From Desulfamplus sp. (GTDB lineage Bacteria; Desulfobacterota; Desulfobacteria; Desulfobacterales; Desulfobacteraceae): a DNA stretch of 51,720 nucleotides. The notes beneath the pieces were generated by a model that saw nothing but the letters and a program-made list of their open reading frames with translations, was not told the DNA's origin and made no database searches. Below are positions 1 to 6,523 of the stretch, in pieces. The stretch spans positions 1 through 51,720 of the forward strand of contig JADGBE010000023.1 of assembly GCA_015231615.1 (NCBI GenBank), written 5' to 3'. Each line of letters opens with the position of its first letter. The stretch's first letter is position 1. A program made the translations under genes and the position numbers.

Positions 1-1
1 A

Positions 2-736
2 GATTGCATCTGGTGTTACGCTGAAATGTCAACTCAACCTAAAACTATTATAGATAAAACTTACTCTATTCCAATTAACTCAACTTCAAATATCAAAGTT
101 GAACCCGGAATCACCATGACCAGAACAACAGATTCTCTTGAAAGAAGAGTAAGCACTGTTGGAAGAGCATTACCAAATGTTGAGGTTAAAATTGTCGATC
201 CTGCAACTCATGAGGAGCTTGAACGTGGAATACAAGGGGAACTTTGTACCAGAGGCTATCATGTAATGAAGGGTTATTACAAAAACCCAGAAGGAACTGC
301 TAAAGCAATTGATTCTGAAAAATGGCTGCACACAGGCGATCTTGCTATCATGGACAAAGAGGGTTATTGTAAGATAACTGGACGAATCAAAGATATGATT
401 ATTAGAGGCGGCGAAAATATATATCCTCGTGAGATTGAAGAGTTTCTCTATACAAATCCTAAGATTAAAGATGTGCAGGTAGTTGGTGTTCCAAGCATAA
501 AATATGGTGAAGAGGTTGCTGCGTTTATTCAAATGCAAGCGGGTGAAAAATCTACAGAAGAGGATATGAAAGCGTTTTGTAAGGATAAAATCGCTTTTCA
601 TAAGATTCCAGCATTCTTCTTTTTTATAAATGAATATCCTACAACTGCGAGCGGTAAGATTCAAAAATATAAGCTACGTCAAAAAGCGACCACTGATTTG
701 GGGCGTGAAGCTGATGCAAAAGTTGAGACAGCGTAA
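2..736 (+). CDS. Long-chain/medium-chain acyl-CoA synthetase, C-terminal part (5' end outside window or rearranged)
   Basis: This is the C-terminal third of an AMP-forming fatty-acyl-CoA synthetase, which activates a carboxylic acid to its CoA thioester with ATP. Visible family motifs are [26 protein letters not shown], the hinge region WLHTGDLA...[25 protein letters not shown], and the C-terminal [14 protein letters not shown], which carries the catalytic lysine. Family members are about 550 aa; here only about 215 residues match. The frame is open from base 2, so the gene may run off the left edge. The first ATG (26) has no ribosome binding site. The roughly 30 residues before PGITMTRT do not look like the usual YGMTE-containing region, so the gene may be truncated or recombined near base 95. 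Family call is firm; intactness is doubtful. Confidence 0.8.
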   Translation, partial: DCIWCYAEMSTQPKTIIDKTYSIPINSTSNIKVEPGITMTRTTDSLERRVSTVGRALPNVEVKIVDPATHEELERGIQGELCTRGYHVMKGYYKNPEGTAKAIDSEKWLHTGDLAIMDKEGYCKITGRIKDMIIRGGENIYPREIEEFLYTNPKIKDVQVVGVPSIKYGEEVAAFIQMQAGEKSTEEDMKAFCKDKIAFHKIPAFFFFINEYPTTASGKIQKYKLRQKATTDLGREADAKVETA

Positions 737-819
737 TTTTTATACCTATTATAATTCAAGAACAAAAATTAACGAATCTCTCTATCAAGAAACCTTTTGA
801 AGAAAATTAGATAAACAAT

Positions 820-853
820 GAAACCCCGTCATGTGATTTCTGGCGGGGTTTTT
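820..853 (+). terminator. Rho-independent terminator of the acyl-CoA synthetase gene
   Basis: AAACCCCG at 821-828 pairs with CGGGGTTT at 844-851, and the run continues into Ts. It lies about 85 bases after the stop codon. A second perfect 12-bp hairpin (852-863 with 867-878, loop CAA) follows at once and may strengthen termination or act from the other side. Confidence 0.8.
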
Positions 854-881
854 GTATTAAAAACAATTTTTAATACAATTC

Positions 882-911
882 TTGACAATTGATTATGTTA
901 AATAATATAGA
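882..911 (+). promoter_or_regulatory. Sigma-70-like promoter before the DUF2283 gene
   Basis: TTGACA at 882-887 is followed after 18 bases by TATAGA at 906-911. The start codon of the DUF2283 gene is at 962, so the predicted leader is about 45 bases. It is the only good promoter I see at the left border of the cassette-like region. Confidence 0.5.
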
Positions 912-961
912 CAAAACATAATAGCAGATAAACTACAGAATAAAAAGCGGAAGGTTTCAAA

Positions 962-1192
962 ATGAATGCTCCCAAATTATCCTATTTTGAGAAAGAAGAT
1001 ATTCTGCATCTATCAATATCAGATGAGAAAGAATTTGACAGTGTAGAAATTAGTCCTGATATCACAGCTGAATTAAATGAAAGCGGTGAACTTATAGGTA
1101 TTGAAATTCTTGGAGCAAGTGCATTTTTAAGAAACTCAATTTTAGAAACTGCCCAAGCAAAATTATTGCAGTTATCCAAAAAAGCAGCATAA
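962..1192 (+). CDS. DUF2283 family small protein
   Basis: A 76-aa protein with the DUF2283 pattern: a YFEKEDILHLSI beta segment, then VEISPDITAELNESGELIGIEILGAS. The family has no proven biochemical role; members are short, soluble, and often sit beside toxin-like or mobile genes. The start is supported by GGAAGG about 7 bases upstream and by a promoter at 882-911. No partner gene follows directly: the next 360 bases hold a 23-codon ORF and a hairpin array. It marks the left end of the accessory region. Confidence 0.75.
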   Translation: MNAPKLSYFEKEDILHLSISDEKEFDSVEISPDITAELNESGELIGIEILGASAFLRNSILETAQAKLLQLSKKAA

Positions 1193-1301
1193 TAAATCGT
1201 TCAAGTTGATGGCTTGAATGAGAAGTGTTTACTGCGAAGACCGCTGTTGTAGAGTCCAACTCATAGTTAAGCCGTGGATAGTAAAAAAATAAGGAGGTGA
1301 T

Positions 1302-1373
1302 ATGAATAATGTATTAATTGCTAAATCTATGGGACAAAATTTAGGTATGTTATCAAAGTATATATTGCCCTGA
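1302..1373 (+). CDS. Possible 23-aa leader peptide or gene remnant before a hairpin array
   Basis: ATG at 1302 is preceded by a near-ideal Shine-Dalgarno (AAGGAGGTGA, 1291-1300), though only one base separates the two. The ORF has 23 codons and ends at TGA 1371-1373, directly followed by TAA. The stop lies inside the right arm of the first hairpin of the array at 1349-1531. The peptide is moderately hydrophobic (starts MNNVLIAKSMG) with no recognised family. It may be a leader peptide, or the 5' remnant of a longer gene interrupted by the repeats. Confidence 0.35.
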   Translation: MNNVLIAKSMGQNLGMLSKYILP

Positions 1374-1531
1374 TAACAGCCTGTTGTAGTTATTATCAGG
1401 GAAAATGACCTGATAAGTTGGGATTTAGGGTGTTATCAAGGAAATGTTTCCTTGATAATAGGGAATTTAAGGTATTATCAGGTAAGAATGACCTGATAAT
1501 CAATGGTTATCAGGGCAAAATTACCTGATAA
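1349..1531. repeat. Array of five phased palindromic hairpins (TTATCAGG...CCTGATAA)
   Basis: Five inverted repeats lie in tandem: 1349-1355/1371-1377, 1393-1400/1409-1416, 1433-1444/1447-1458 (12 bp, perfect), 1474-1483/1491-1500 and 1507-1514/1524-1531. The arms share TTATCAGG/CCTGATAA or a close variant. The centres of the first four are 41-42 bp apart, about four helical turns; the last step is about 32 bp. The linkers are weakly alike (GGGATTTAGGGTG, GGGAATTTAAGGTA). Each right arm carries TGATAA, a double stop. The array ends 25 bases before the start of the next gene. It could be an operator array, an RNA processing or attenuation region, or a mobile palindrome family. Confidence 0.85.
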
Positions 1532-1556
1532 TAAATATTCGGAATGAGGAGGACAT

Positions 1557-1970
1557 ATGGACTTAACCTCTTTTTCACAACAACTCGCTGGGCGTAAGTT
1601 CGGTGAGTTAGTTATGCATCATTATAAAAAACAAGATTACCAGACAATATTATTGGCTTTGGAGGGAACGATTCAAGAACTACCTGAAAATGCACGCCCG
1701 TGCGTAGAATCATGGATTGATGAGATTGTACTATATGGAAAGAATCCCAATTTCTGGCAAAGAGACTGCGGTGAGGTCTTCACAGAAATATGCGATCTTG
1801 CTCGTAGAAAGCTGGCTAATTATATGGTTACCGCCACTGAAGATCATTTGTTTAGCATGTTTCAAATAATTGTCATCAGTTTTGCGTATGGTGCACACAA
1901 ACATCCTCAATCTAAAGCCTTTATTCAGCAATCGATCGGTGTAGGATTCCTACGTCGACTATTTTCATAG
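1557..1970 (+). CDS. Hypothetical protein, 137 aa, cassette-borne
   Basis: No family is recognised. The protein is soluble, begins MDLTSFSQQLAGRKFGELV, and looks mostly helical, with a hydrophobic stretch near residues 102-112 (FQIIVISFAYGA) that is too short for a confident membrane segment. The start is well supported by GAGGAGG at 1547-1553. It is followed after 113 bases by an attC-like site (2083-2182), which is the usual layout of a gene cassette. The hairpin array directly upstream suggests that its expression may be controlled by those repeats. Confidence 0.65.
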   Translation: MDLTSFSQQLAGRKFGELVMHHYKKQDYQTILLALEGTIQELPENARPCVESWIDEIVLYGKNPNFWQRDCGEVFTEICDLARRKLANYMVTATEDHLFSMFQIIVISFAYGAHKHPQSKAFIQQSIGVGFLRRLFS

Positions 1971-2082
1971 GTCAGAATAACATTGACGGAATTCTATAAA
2001 TTTGCTGGGTGTTTTCTTAGTGGTGAAAATAAGACTGAGAAAAAAATGTGCAGCAATATAGTAATATGCTGAATTAGGAAAT

Positions 2083-2182
2083 GCCTAACAAATTGCTGCA
2101 CAGGACGTATTAAAATTGTCATAAATTTTGCTTGCACAAAACCGTCGCCAACTTAAATCTGCCTGTTAGCAAGGCGTTAGTC
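2083..2182 (+). repeat. attC-like recombination site 1
   Basis: The site starts with GCCTAAC (R'' box, 2083-2089) and ends with GTTAGTC (R' box, 2176-2182). The left arm TTGCTGCACAGG and the right arm CCTGTTAGCAA are complementary apart from two unpaired bases, as in attC L boxes. Total length is 100 bp. The next gene starts 20 bases after the site, as expected for an inserted cassette. Confidence 0.75.
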
Positions 2183-2201
2183 TATAGAGGAACGATACAT
2201 T

Positions 2202-2915
2202 ATGACATGGAAAGTAAGAATAATCGGAGATCCACGTGACTTAGATGACCTACACCAATCGTTTGCTAGTGGTGCTATCTTCATAGAAAAGAATGGAATC
2301 CATGAGTATTACTTAATTTCAGATGCTTTTCAGGATTATACGAATGACATTGATGTATCAGAAAAAGCATCGCAATTAATTAGTCTTATTAGTGGTGCTT
2401 CAAGGCTTGCGTTGGGTGGAAACATTCCCATAGCACAATCGGAAACAGTTAAAGTTAAAGAAGATGGTACAGAATTAGTGTTTATGCACCTTCAAGAAAC
2501 CCTACAAGTCCGAGATTCCTCTCATTTAGCAATTATTGATGATGAAGGTAACGTAGTAAAAGAGATAAAGCCTGCTGATGAAGTTCCAAATTGGGTTGAA
2601 TTAGGTTTACAGCACGAATCTGTAGCAAAAGTTTTCAGGCTATATACTCAATCGTTAGATTGGGTAGGGTTGTATAGAATTTATGAAGTAATTGAAAATG
2701 ATATGGGTGGGCTTGATGCTCTCGTTTCAAATGGCTGGGCAGTAAAAAGCAAAGTAAAATTGTTTAAGCACACATCGAATAGCCCTGGTGCTATCGGTGA
2801 TGGTGCAAGGCATGGCAAAGAATCATCACAGCCACCTCAACAGCCAATGCATCTGCATGAAGCTAGAAATTTGGTCGAGAGCCTAATTAGTTCTTGGCTT
2901 AAAAGTAAACAATAG
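2202..2915 (+). CDS. Hypothetical protein, 237 aa, integron-cassette-like
   Basis: I do not recognise the family. The protein is soluble and acidic. It begins MTWKVRIIGDPRDLDDL, has a beta-rich first half, a helical middle, a low-complexity Pro/Gln stretch (ESSQPPQQPMHLHE, near residues 207-220) and a helical tail. There is no signal peptide or membrane segment. The start has a modest GAGG upstream. The gene sits between attC-like sites 1 and 2, 20 bases after the first and 20 bases before the second, which makes it a clean cassette ORF. Confidence 0.7.
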   Translation: MTWKVRIIGDPRDLDDLHQSFASGAIFIEKNGIHEYYLISDAFQDYTNDIDVSEKASQLISLISGASRLALGGNIPIAQSETVKVKEDGTELVFMHLQETLQVRDSSHLAIIDDEGNVVKEIKPADEVPNWVELGLQHESVAKVFRLYTQSLDWVGLYRIYEVIENDMGGLDALVSNGWAVKSKVKLFKHTSNSPGAIGDGARHGKESSQPPQQPMHLHEARNLVESLISSWLKSKQ

Positions 2916-2935
2916 TTGGTAATGAAGCATATCCG

Positions 2936-3022
2936 GCCTAACAAAACGGTAGAGCAGACCGCAAGAAAGTGAGCGGTTCTTTGCAAGCATTTTTTTGGCG
3001 GCTGCTCACCTCTGCGTTATTC
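2936..3022 (+). repeat. attC-like recombination site 2
   Basis: R'' box GCCTAAC is at 2936-2942 and the degenerate R' box GTTATTC at 3016-3022. The inner arms pair as GGTAGAGCAGACCGC with GCGGCTGCTCACC, leaving single extrahelical bases, which is the hallmark of folded attC bottom strands. Length is 87 bp. The next gene has its ribosome binding site (AGGAGGA) within 10 bases of the end. Confidence 0.75.
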
Positions 3023-3040
3023 ATACAGGAGGACTACCAC

Positions 3041-3463
3041 ATGAAGACACTTGGGAAAATAGTTGGTGTAATTGGTTTACTAACAATCATAGCTTTTACG
3101 GGGGCTATTGGGGAAAATAAAGGAAAGTTTGATGTAGCAATTGAAGAGGAATTGATTGAAACCACGAAACAGATAAAGAGCCAATTGCCGATTATGGTAG
3201 ACCAAGAAACCCGTCTTGATACTCTAATGTGCCTTGAAAAACAAATGCACTATAAATACACGATGATTAATGCTTCAGAAAACGAATTAGATAAAGAAGC
3301 CTTTCTGAATAATATAAAAAAAAGTCTTATTAAGAATCATTGTAGCAACGAAAATCCGATCAAAATGTTAAAAATGGGTGTCACTTACTATTACAACTAT
3401 TTTGATAAGAATGGTGTTCTAATTGGGACTATTAATATTAGAAAGCAAAATTGCGGGTTATAG
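3041..3463 (+). CDS. Small exported or membrane-anchored hypothetical protein, 140 aa
   Basis: The start at 3041 is chosen over an upstream ATG (2969, inside attC-like site 2) because AGGAGGA lies just before it. Residues 1-24 form a signal-like hydrophobic segment (MKTLGKIVGVIGLLTIIAF). The rest is soluble, with MVDQETRLDT, YKYT and GVTYYYNYFDKNG, a pattern I associate with small periplasmic proteins of unknown role. Two cysteines near the end (NHCSNE, RKQNCGL) could form a disulfide. It follows attC-like site 2 directly. The site expected after it is not clear; a REP-like palindrome and a PIN fragment occupy that place. Confidence 0.65.
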   Translation: MKTLGKIVGVIGLLTIIAFTGAIGENKGKFDVAIEEELIETTKQIKSQLPIMVDQETRLDTLMCLEKQMHYKYTMINASENELDKEAFLNNIKKSLIKNHCSNENPIKMLKMGVTYYYNYFDKNGVLIGTINIRKQNCGL

Positions 3464-3509
3464 GCTATTAAGCACCTAAAATCTTCAACCTGTCATAAGT
3501 ACGGGAACA

Positions 3510-3577
3510 GGGTCAAACCTTGATTATTGATTTGAAAGGCTTTCCGAGAGCGATAATCACCTATCAAGGTTTGACCC
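3510..3577. repeat. REP-like extended palindrome
   Basis: GGGTCAAACCTTGAT (3510-3524) is repeated in reverse complement at 3563-3577, a perfect 15-bp arm. A nested pair TGATTAT/ATAATCA (3521-3527 and 3553-3559) allows a longer, bulged 68-bp hairpin. It sits between two accessory genes and next to a truncated PIN gene. Such elements resemble REP sequences moved by Y1-type (RAYT) transposases, but no transposase gene is in the window. Confidence 0.8.
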
Positions 3578-3598
3578 AAAACATAACGATAGTAGTAA

Positions 3599-3829
3599 AG
3601 TTTCGGTATAACAAATAAAGGATTAGTAACCGAGCCTCATGCCCTGCTTACCCGACTATATGAAAGCACAAAAATGGTGAAGAATGTCAGAACTCTTGAA
3701 TTTCCGCATAAAGACCCTGCTGACCGTTTCATTGCTGCAACAGCAATAGAAAATGACTTTATACTGATTACTGAAGACGAAAAACTGAAAGAATCAAAAC
3801 AGATAAAAGTATCAAAACATCTTGACTAA
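3599..3829 (+). pseudogene. PIN-domain (VapC-like) toxin, C-terminal remnant
   Basis: An open frame from 3599 to TAA at 3827 encodes a C-terminal PIN-domain half: TEPHALLTRLYEST, then FPHKDPADRFIAATAIEND, FILITEDEKLKES. The DPADRFIAATA and ITEDEK blocks are the conserved third and fourth PIN segments with acidic metal ligands. The N-terminal half, which carries the first catalytic aspartate, is absent: a stop codon lies just upstream at 3596, near the REP-like palindrome. Full proteins are about 125-140 aa, while about 75 remain. It was probably a VapC toxin broken by rearrangement, and it should be inactive. Confidence 0.75.
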
Positions 3830-3838
3830 TCAAATAGT

Positions 3839-3880
3839 GCTTGGAAATCAGTTAGTTAATCTAACTCCAAGCCCTGTTTT
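3839..3880 (+). terminator. Rho-independent terminator after the PIN remnant
   Basis: GCTTGGA (3839-3845) pairs with TCCAAGC (3866-3872), and an inner GTTAG/CTAAC pair extends the stem. CCTGTTTT follows. It lies 10 bases after the stop codon of the PIN fragment. Confidence 0.7.
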
Positions 3881-3909
3881 ATAAATCAAATCGTTTAGTG
3901 GCAAAAAGG

Positions 3910-4003
3910 TTTTAACCCAGCATTTCAGCGGACAGCCCTACGGCGTGTTGCTTTGTGGCTAATCGGCATTCGTGGTGCCGTAGGATTGTCTCTAAATTTA
4001 ACG
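3910..4003 (+). repeat. Degenerate attC-like site 3
   Basis: TTTTAAC at 3910-3916 resembles an R'' box. GACAGCCCTACGGC (3931-3944) pairs imperfectly with GCCGTAGGATTGTC (3977-3990). The 20 bases at 3931-3950 are identical to 5421-5440 inside attC-like site 4, and the match continues with few changes for about 15 more bases. A clear GTTRRRY right box is not visible (the region reads AATTTAACGCT), so the site may be decayed or rearranged. Confidence 0.5.
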
Positions 4004-4081
4004 CTATTTTGGAGGTGTCAAATGAGAAAACTAAGATTTTTGAGCATTTCCCCTGAATTTTGCGTTAATTGGATTTTGTAG

Positions 4082-4597
4082 ATGAGGGCTAACAGTGAGA
4101 TGGATATTAGGGAACGTAATGAACGACTTAATAATATTTTAAAACGCTATAAAGAAATTGAAGCACAATTGGAATTGCTGACTAAAGAGAAAGAAGAATT
4201 ACGTAATCATATAAAATTATTACTTACAGAATCTGAAAATAATATTTATAATACAAGGATTGATAATGAAGTTATTAATATCAGTTTAATAAACAAATCA
4301 GATATAAAATATGATGAAAGTATGCTGAAGGAAAGATTAGGTGATAAATATTATCTCATATTAAAACCTAATATTGTCAAAATTCGTAAAAATTTGTCAG
4401 AGATAGAATCATTTTTAGCCCCTTGTCTGGATAAAATAGGTTCTCCTTCCAGAGATATTATAAAAGAAAGAATCGGAAACGGAGAGTTCAGTATAAGTGA
4501 TTTTAAAGGTTCTTTTAAGAAAGTTATAAAGAGTACTCTTTATGTCAAGAAGAGAATGGTTTGCGACAATAAATTTGATGGAAATACACCTTATTAA
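4082..4597 (+). CDS. Coiled-coil hypothetical protein, 171 aa
   Basis: No confident family. Residues 7-50 form a charged coiled coil (ERNERLNNILKRYKEIEAQ, LLTKEKEELRNHIKLL). A globular part follows with IKYDESMLKERLGDKYY and a Lys-rich end. There is no signal peptide. An alternative start at 4100 (MDIRERNE) is possible; neither start has a strong ribosome binding site. It lies after the degenerate attC-like site 3 and before the toxin-antitoxin pair. The coiled coil followed by a small domain is reminiscent of phage accessory proteins, but this is only an impression. Confidence 0.55.
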   Translation: MRANSEMDIRERNERLNNILKRYKEIEAQLELLTKEKEELRNHIKLLLTESENNIYNTRIDNEVINISLINKSDIKYDESMLKERLGDKYYLILKPNIVKIRKNLSEIESFLAPCLDKIGSPSRDIIKERIGNGEFSISDFKGSFKKVIKSTLYVKKRMVCDNKFDGNTPY

Positions 4598-4683
4598 TCG
4601 ACCGACCATAATAAATTATAACTTTTTTACTTAGCAACGCCCTTCATTAAAGTTTTCATTTTAAAGATTAGGAGATAATAAAA

Positions 4684-4983
4684 ATGATTTGCGATGTGTT
4701 ATTAACCAAGAAAGATAAAAAATTTATTGCCCGTGTTTTTCAATATCCTGAAATTGTGGCTGAAGATGATACTGAAGAAGCCGTATTATCTGCTACACGG
4801 GTCAAATTAAAAACATTGTTCTCAGGCTCACGGGTTGTAAAAATCAATATTGAACCAGAATCCTATGAACACCCATGGTTTAAATATGCGGGTATGTTTT
4901 CAAATGATTCTGATTGGGAAGTTTTTCAAGAAGTAATTGGTCAATATCGTAAAGAAACAAATTCAAATATAGATATAGTATGA
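4684..4983 (+). CDS. Antitoxin of a VapBC-like toxin-antitoxin pair (HicB-like fold suspected)
   Basis: A 99-aa protein encoded directly upstream of a PIN toxin, with a four-base ATGA overlap, which is typical of an antitoxin. The N-terminal half (MICDVLLTKKDKKFIARVF, then AEDDTEEAVLSATRVKLKTL) resembles the alpha/beta fold of HicB-type antitoxins. The C-terminal stretch HPWFKYAGMFSNDSDWEVF resembles the toxin-binding tail seen in antitoxins paired with PIN toxins of this type. The start has AGGAGAT at 4670-4676. Expected role: bind and neutralise the RNase and repress its own operon. The precise antitoxin class is inferred. Confidence 0.7.
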   Translation: MICDVLLTKKDKKFIARVFQYPEIVAEDDTEEAVLSATRVKLKTLFSGSRVVKINIEPESYEHPWFKYAGMFSNDSDWEVFQEVIGQYRKETNSNIDIV

Positions 4984-5405
4984 TGTTCATTTTAGATACT
5001 GACCACATATCTCTTTTTCAGAGAAACAATCCTGATGTTGTCTCACGTATCATAAAAACTCCTCCCGATAAATTAGCAACTACTATTATCACTTTTGAAG
5101 AGCAGATTAGAGGCAGGTTAGATATTGTACGCAAAGCAAAGACAGATGAGGGTATTATAAGAGCATATGAAAATCTAAGTTCTACTTTGAGCTTCTTTAA
5201 AAGTATCAAAATAATCAGTTTTGATTTAAAATCCCAGAAAATTTTTAAAAGTCTTAGAGAACAAAAACTGCGTATTGGTACACAAGATTTGAGAATTGCC
5301 TCGATTGGAATTTCTTACAATGCCGTCATAGTTACACGTAACTATAAAGATTTCAAAATTATACCATCATTGGAAATAGAAGATTGGTCAACAGAAAGTG
5401 CCTAA
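4980..5405 (+). CDS. vapC: PIN-domain ribonuclease toxin, VapC family
   Basis: A 141-aa PIN protein of normal length. The metal-binding acidic residues are in the expected places: FILDTDHISLF at the N-terminus, TIITFEEQIRG near residue 40, IGTQDLRIASIGIS near residue 100, and VTRNYKDF near 120. VapC proteins are Mg-dependent RNases that cut tRNA or rRNA and halt growth when the antitoxin is degraded. It overlaps the antitoxin gene by four bases, so translation is probably coupled. Its TAA stop codon lies inside the R'' box of attC-like site 4 (5400-5406), so the cassette is very compact. Confidence 0.85.
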   Translation: MMFILDTDHISLFQRNNPDVVSRIIKTPPDKLATTIITFEEQIRGRLDIVRKAKTDEGIIRAYENLSSTLSFFKSIKIISFDLKSQKIFKSLREQKLRIGTQDLRIASIGISYNAVIVTRNYKDFKIIPSLEIEDWSTESA

Positions 5406-5502
5406 CCAAGCGTTTTAGGGGACAGCCCTACGGCGTGTTGGTTTGTGGTCAATCGTTTGTTTGTGGTCGCCTTCGGGCTGCCACCTAAACTTATTGTTAG
5501 CC
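5400..5502 (+). repeat. attC-like recombination site 4
   Basis: R'' box GCCTAAC is at 5400-5406 and R' box GTTAGCC at 5496-5502, total 103 bp. The inner arms AGGGGACAGCCC and GGGCTGCCACCT are complementary with few mismatches. The 20 bases 5421-5440 are identical to 3931-3950 in site 3. The left end overlaps the vapC stop codon. Confidence 0.75.
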
Positions 5503-5549
5503 TGCGAATCAGTCAATATGAAATCATGTTCTCATAGTGAAAGGAATTT

Positions 5550-5747
5550 ATGAGTAAAAATGATAATCGTAAGCTGGATGTGCATTCATGGAATCCTTTT
5601 ACTGGATGCACCAAGGTATCTCCTGCTTGCAAAAATTGTTATGCAGAAAAAATGGCATATAAACTGAATAAATGTGGCACTGCAGGATATGAAAATGGTT
5701 TTAGGTTTACCGTGCATCATGGAGGCTGGAAAAGTCCCTTTCGCTAA
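5550..5747 (+). pseudogene. DUF5131 (phage Gp37/Gp68-like) family, N-terminal fragment
   Basis: The 65 aa carry the N-terminal signature of DUF5131 proteins: HSWNPFTGCTKVSPACKNCYAEKMA, written here only as its key features, WNP, the TGC cysteine and the CxxC pair followed by YAE. These three cysteines resemble a radical-SAM-type iron-sulfur motif. Normal members are over 200 aa; this one stops after HHGGWKSPFR. The reading frame start has AAAGGAA upstream and follows attC-like site 4 by 47 bases. It is probably a truncated, non-functional cassette gene at the right border of the array. Confidence 0.7.
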
Positions 5748-5830
5748 AACGTAAGAAACCAACGATTTTGTGGTAACCAAAATCATATTATAAACAAAAT
5801 CATAGCAAACAATAAAAGAAGATTGAATAC

Positions 5831-6430
5831 ATGGCAACCCTAATTGACACAATATATTTTAAAGAGTTAGCAGAGCAGAACATAGAAGATACCTGCAAAA
5901 GAGCTTTATGCAGATACGATAATGTTAAAAAATGTTATTATCTATCTGTATGGGGAGATGATTATGCTGTATATCCTTATGAGTTAAGGATTGAGCGACT
6001 AAGCAAAAATTTTGACAATACACACGAGTATTTATATCTATTTATAATAAACTATCTATTAAGAGCAAAAGAGATTGAGCTGTCTAATGAGTGGATATCT
6101 GAAAAAGATATACCCGGAGGTTCTACATTTTTTCGTGGTCCGCATGAAATTCCTACTAATCTTATCTCTTCAAAATATAACGGCAATATTTCGGAGTTTA
6201 AAAAAAGATGTAACCAACTCAATGGTATTCCGCTTGAAATGGCAGATTCATCATATATTTTCACAATTACACCTCGAATTCCAGTAGCCCTTCTTTATTG
6301 GGATGGAGATGCTGAATTTCCACCTGAGTCAAAACTTTTATATGACAAATCCATCACTAAACATTTAGCGTTGGATATTATATTTGCTCTTGCTGTTGCT
6401 ATCTGTGAGCAGTTTGTTAGAGTACCTTAA
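5831..6430 (+). CDS. DUF3786 domain-containing protein
   Basis: A 199-aa soluble protein. The second half shows the DUF3786 pattern: PGGSTFFRGPHEIPT, then IPVALLYWDGDAEFPPESKLLYD and a C-terminal helix starting ITKHLALD. DUF3786 proteins are common in anaerobic, corrinoid-using or sulfate-reducing bacteria and methanogens and have no proven function; some occur fused or next to iron-sulfur proteins, but here there are no cysteine clusters. It is the first ordinary chromosomal gene right of the cassette region and lies 93 bases before comEC. Confidence 0.8.
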   Translation: MATLIDTIYFKELAEQNIEDTCKRALCRYDNVKKCYYLSVWGDDYAVYPYELRIERLSKNFDNTHEYLYLFIINYLLRAKEIELSNEWISEKDIPGGSTFFRGPHEIPTNLISSKYNGNISEFKKRCNQLNGIPLEMADSSYIFTITPRIPVALLYWDGDAEFPPESKLLYDKSITKHLALDIIFALAVAICEQFVRVP

Positions 6431-6446
6431 ACTTTAATTGCCCTCT

Positions 6447-6500
6447 TTGCAAAACTATAATTGAACCTCTAATTTATTGGATAAAAAATTAGTTTTGCAA
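6447..6500. repeat. Inverted repeat between the DUF3786 gene and comEC
   Basis: TTGCAAAACTA (6447-6457) is repeated in reverse complement at 6490-6500, a perfect 11-bp arm with a 32-base loop. It could be a transcription terminator for the DUF3786 gene or an operator for comEC, whose TTG start is 24 bases further on. Confidence 0.6.
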
Positions 6501-6523
6501 TAACTTTAATAAAAAACATTGAT

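Noticed and set aside
170..664. 164-codon minus-strand ORF opposite the acyl-CoA synthetase
   Set aside because: It is the complement of a well-supported gene and has no recognisable domain.
1197..1275. Additional attC site after the DUF2283 gene
   Set aside because: GTTAAGC at 1267-1273 fits a right box, but I find no matching left box or complementary inner arms.
1349..1531. CRISPR array
   Set aside because: The repeated palindromes are regularly spaced, but arms vary, linkers are only about 16 bases and partly alike, and there are no cas genes.
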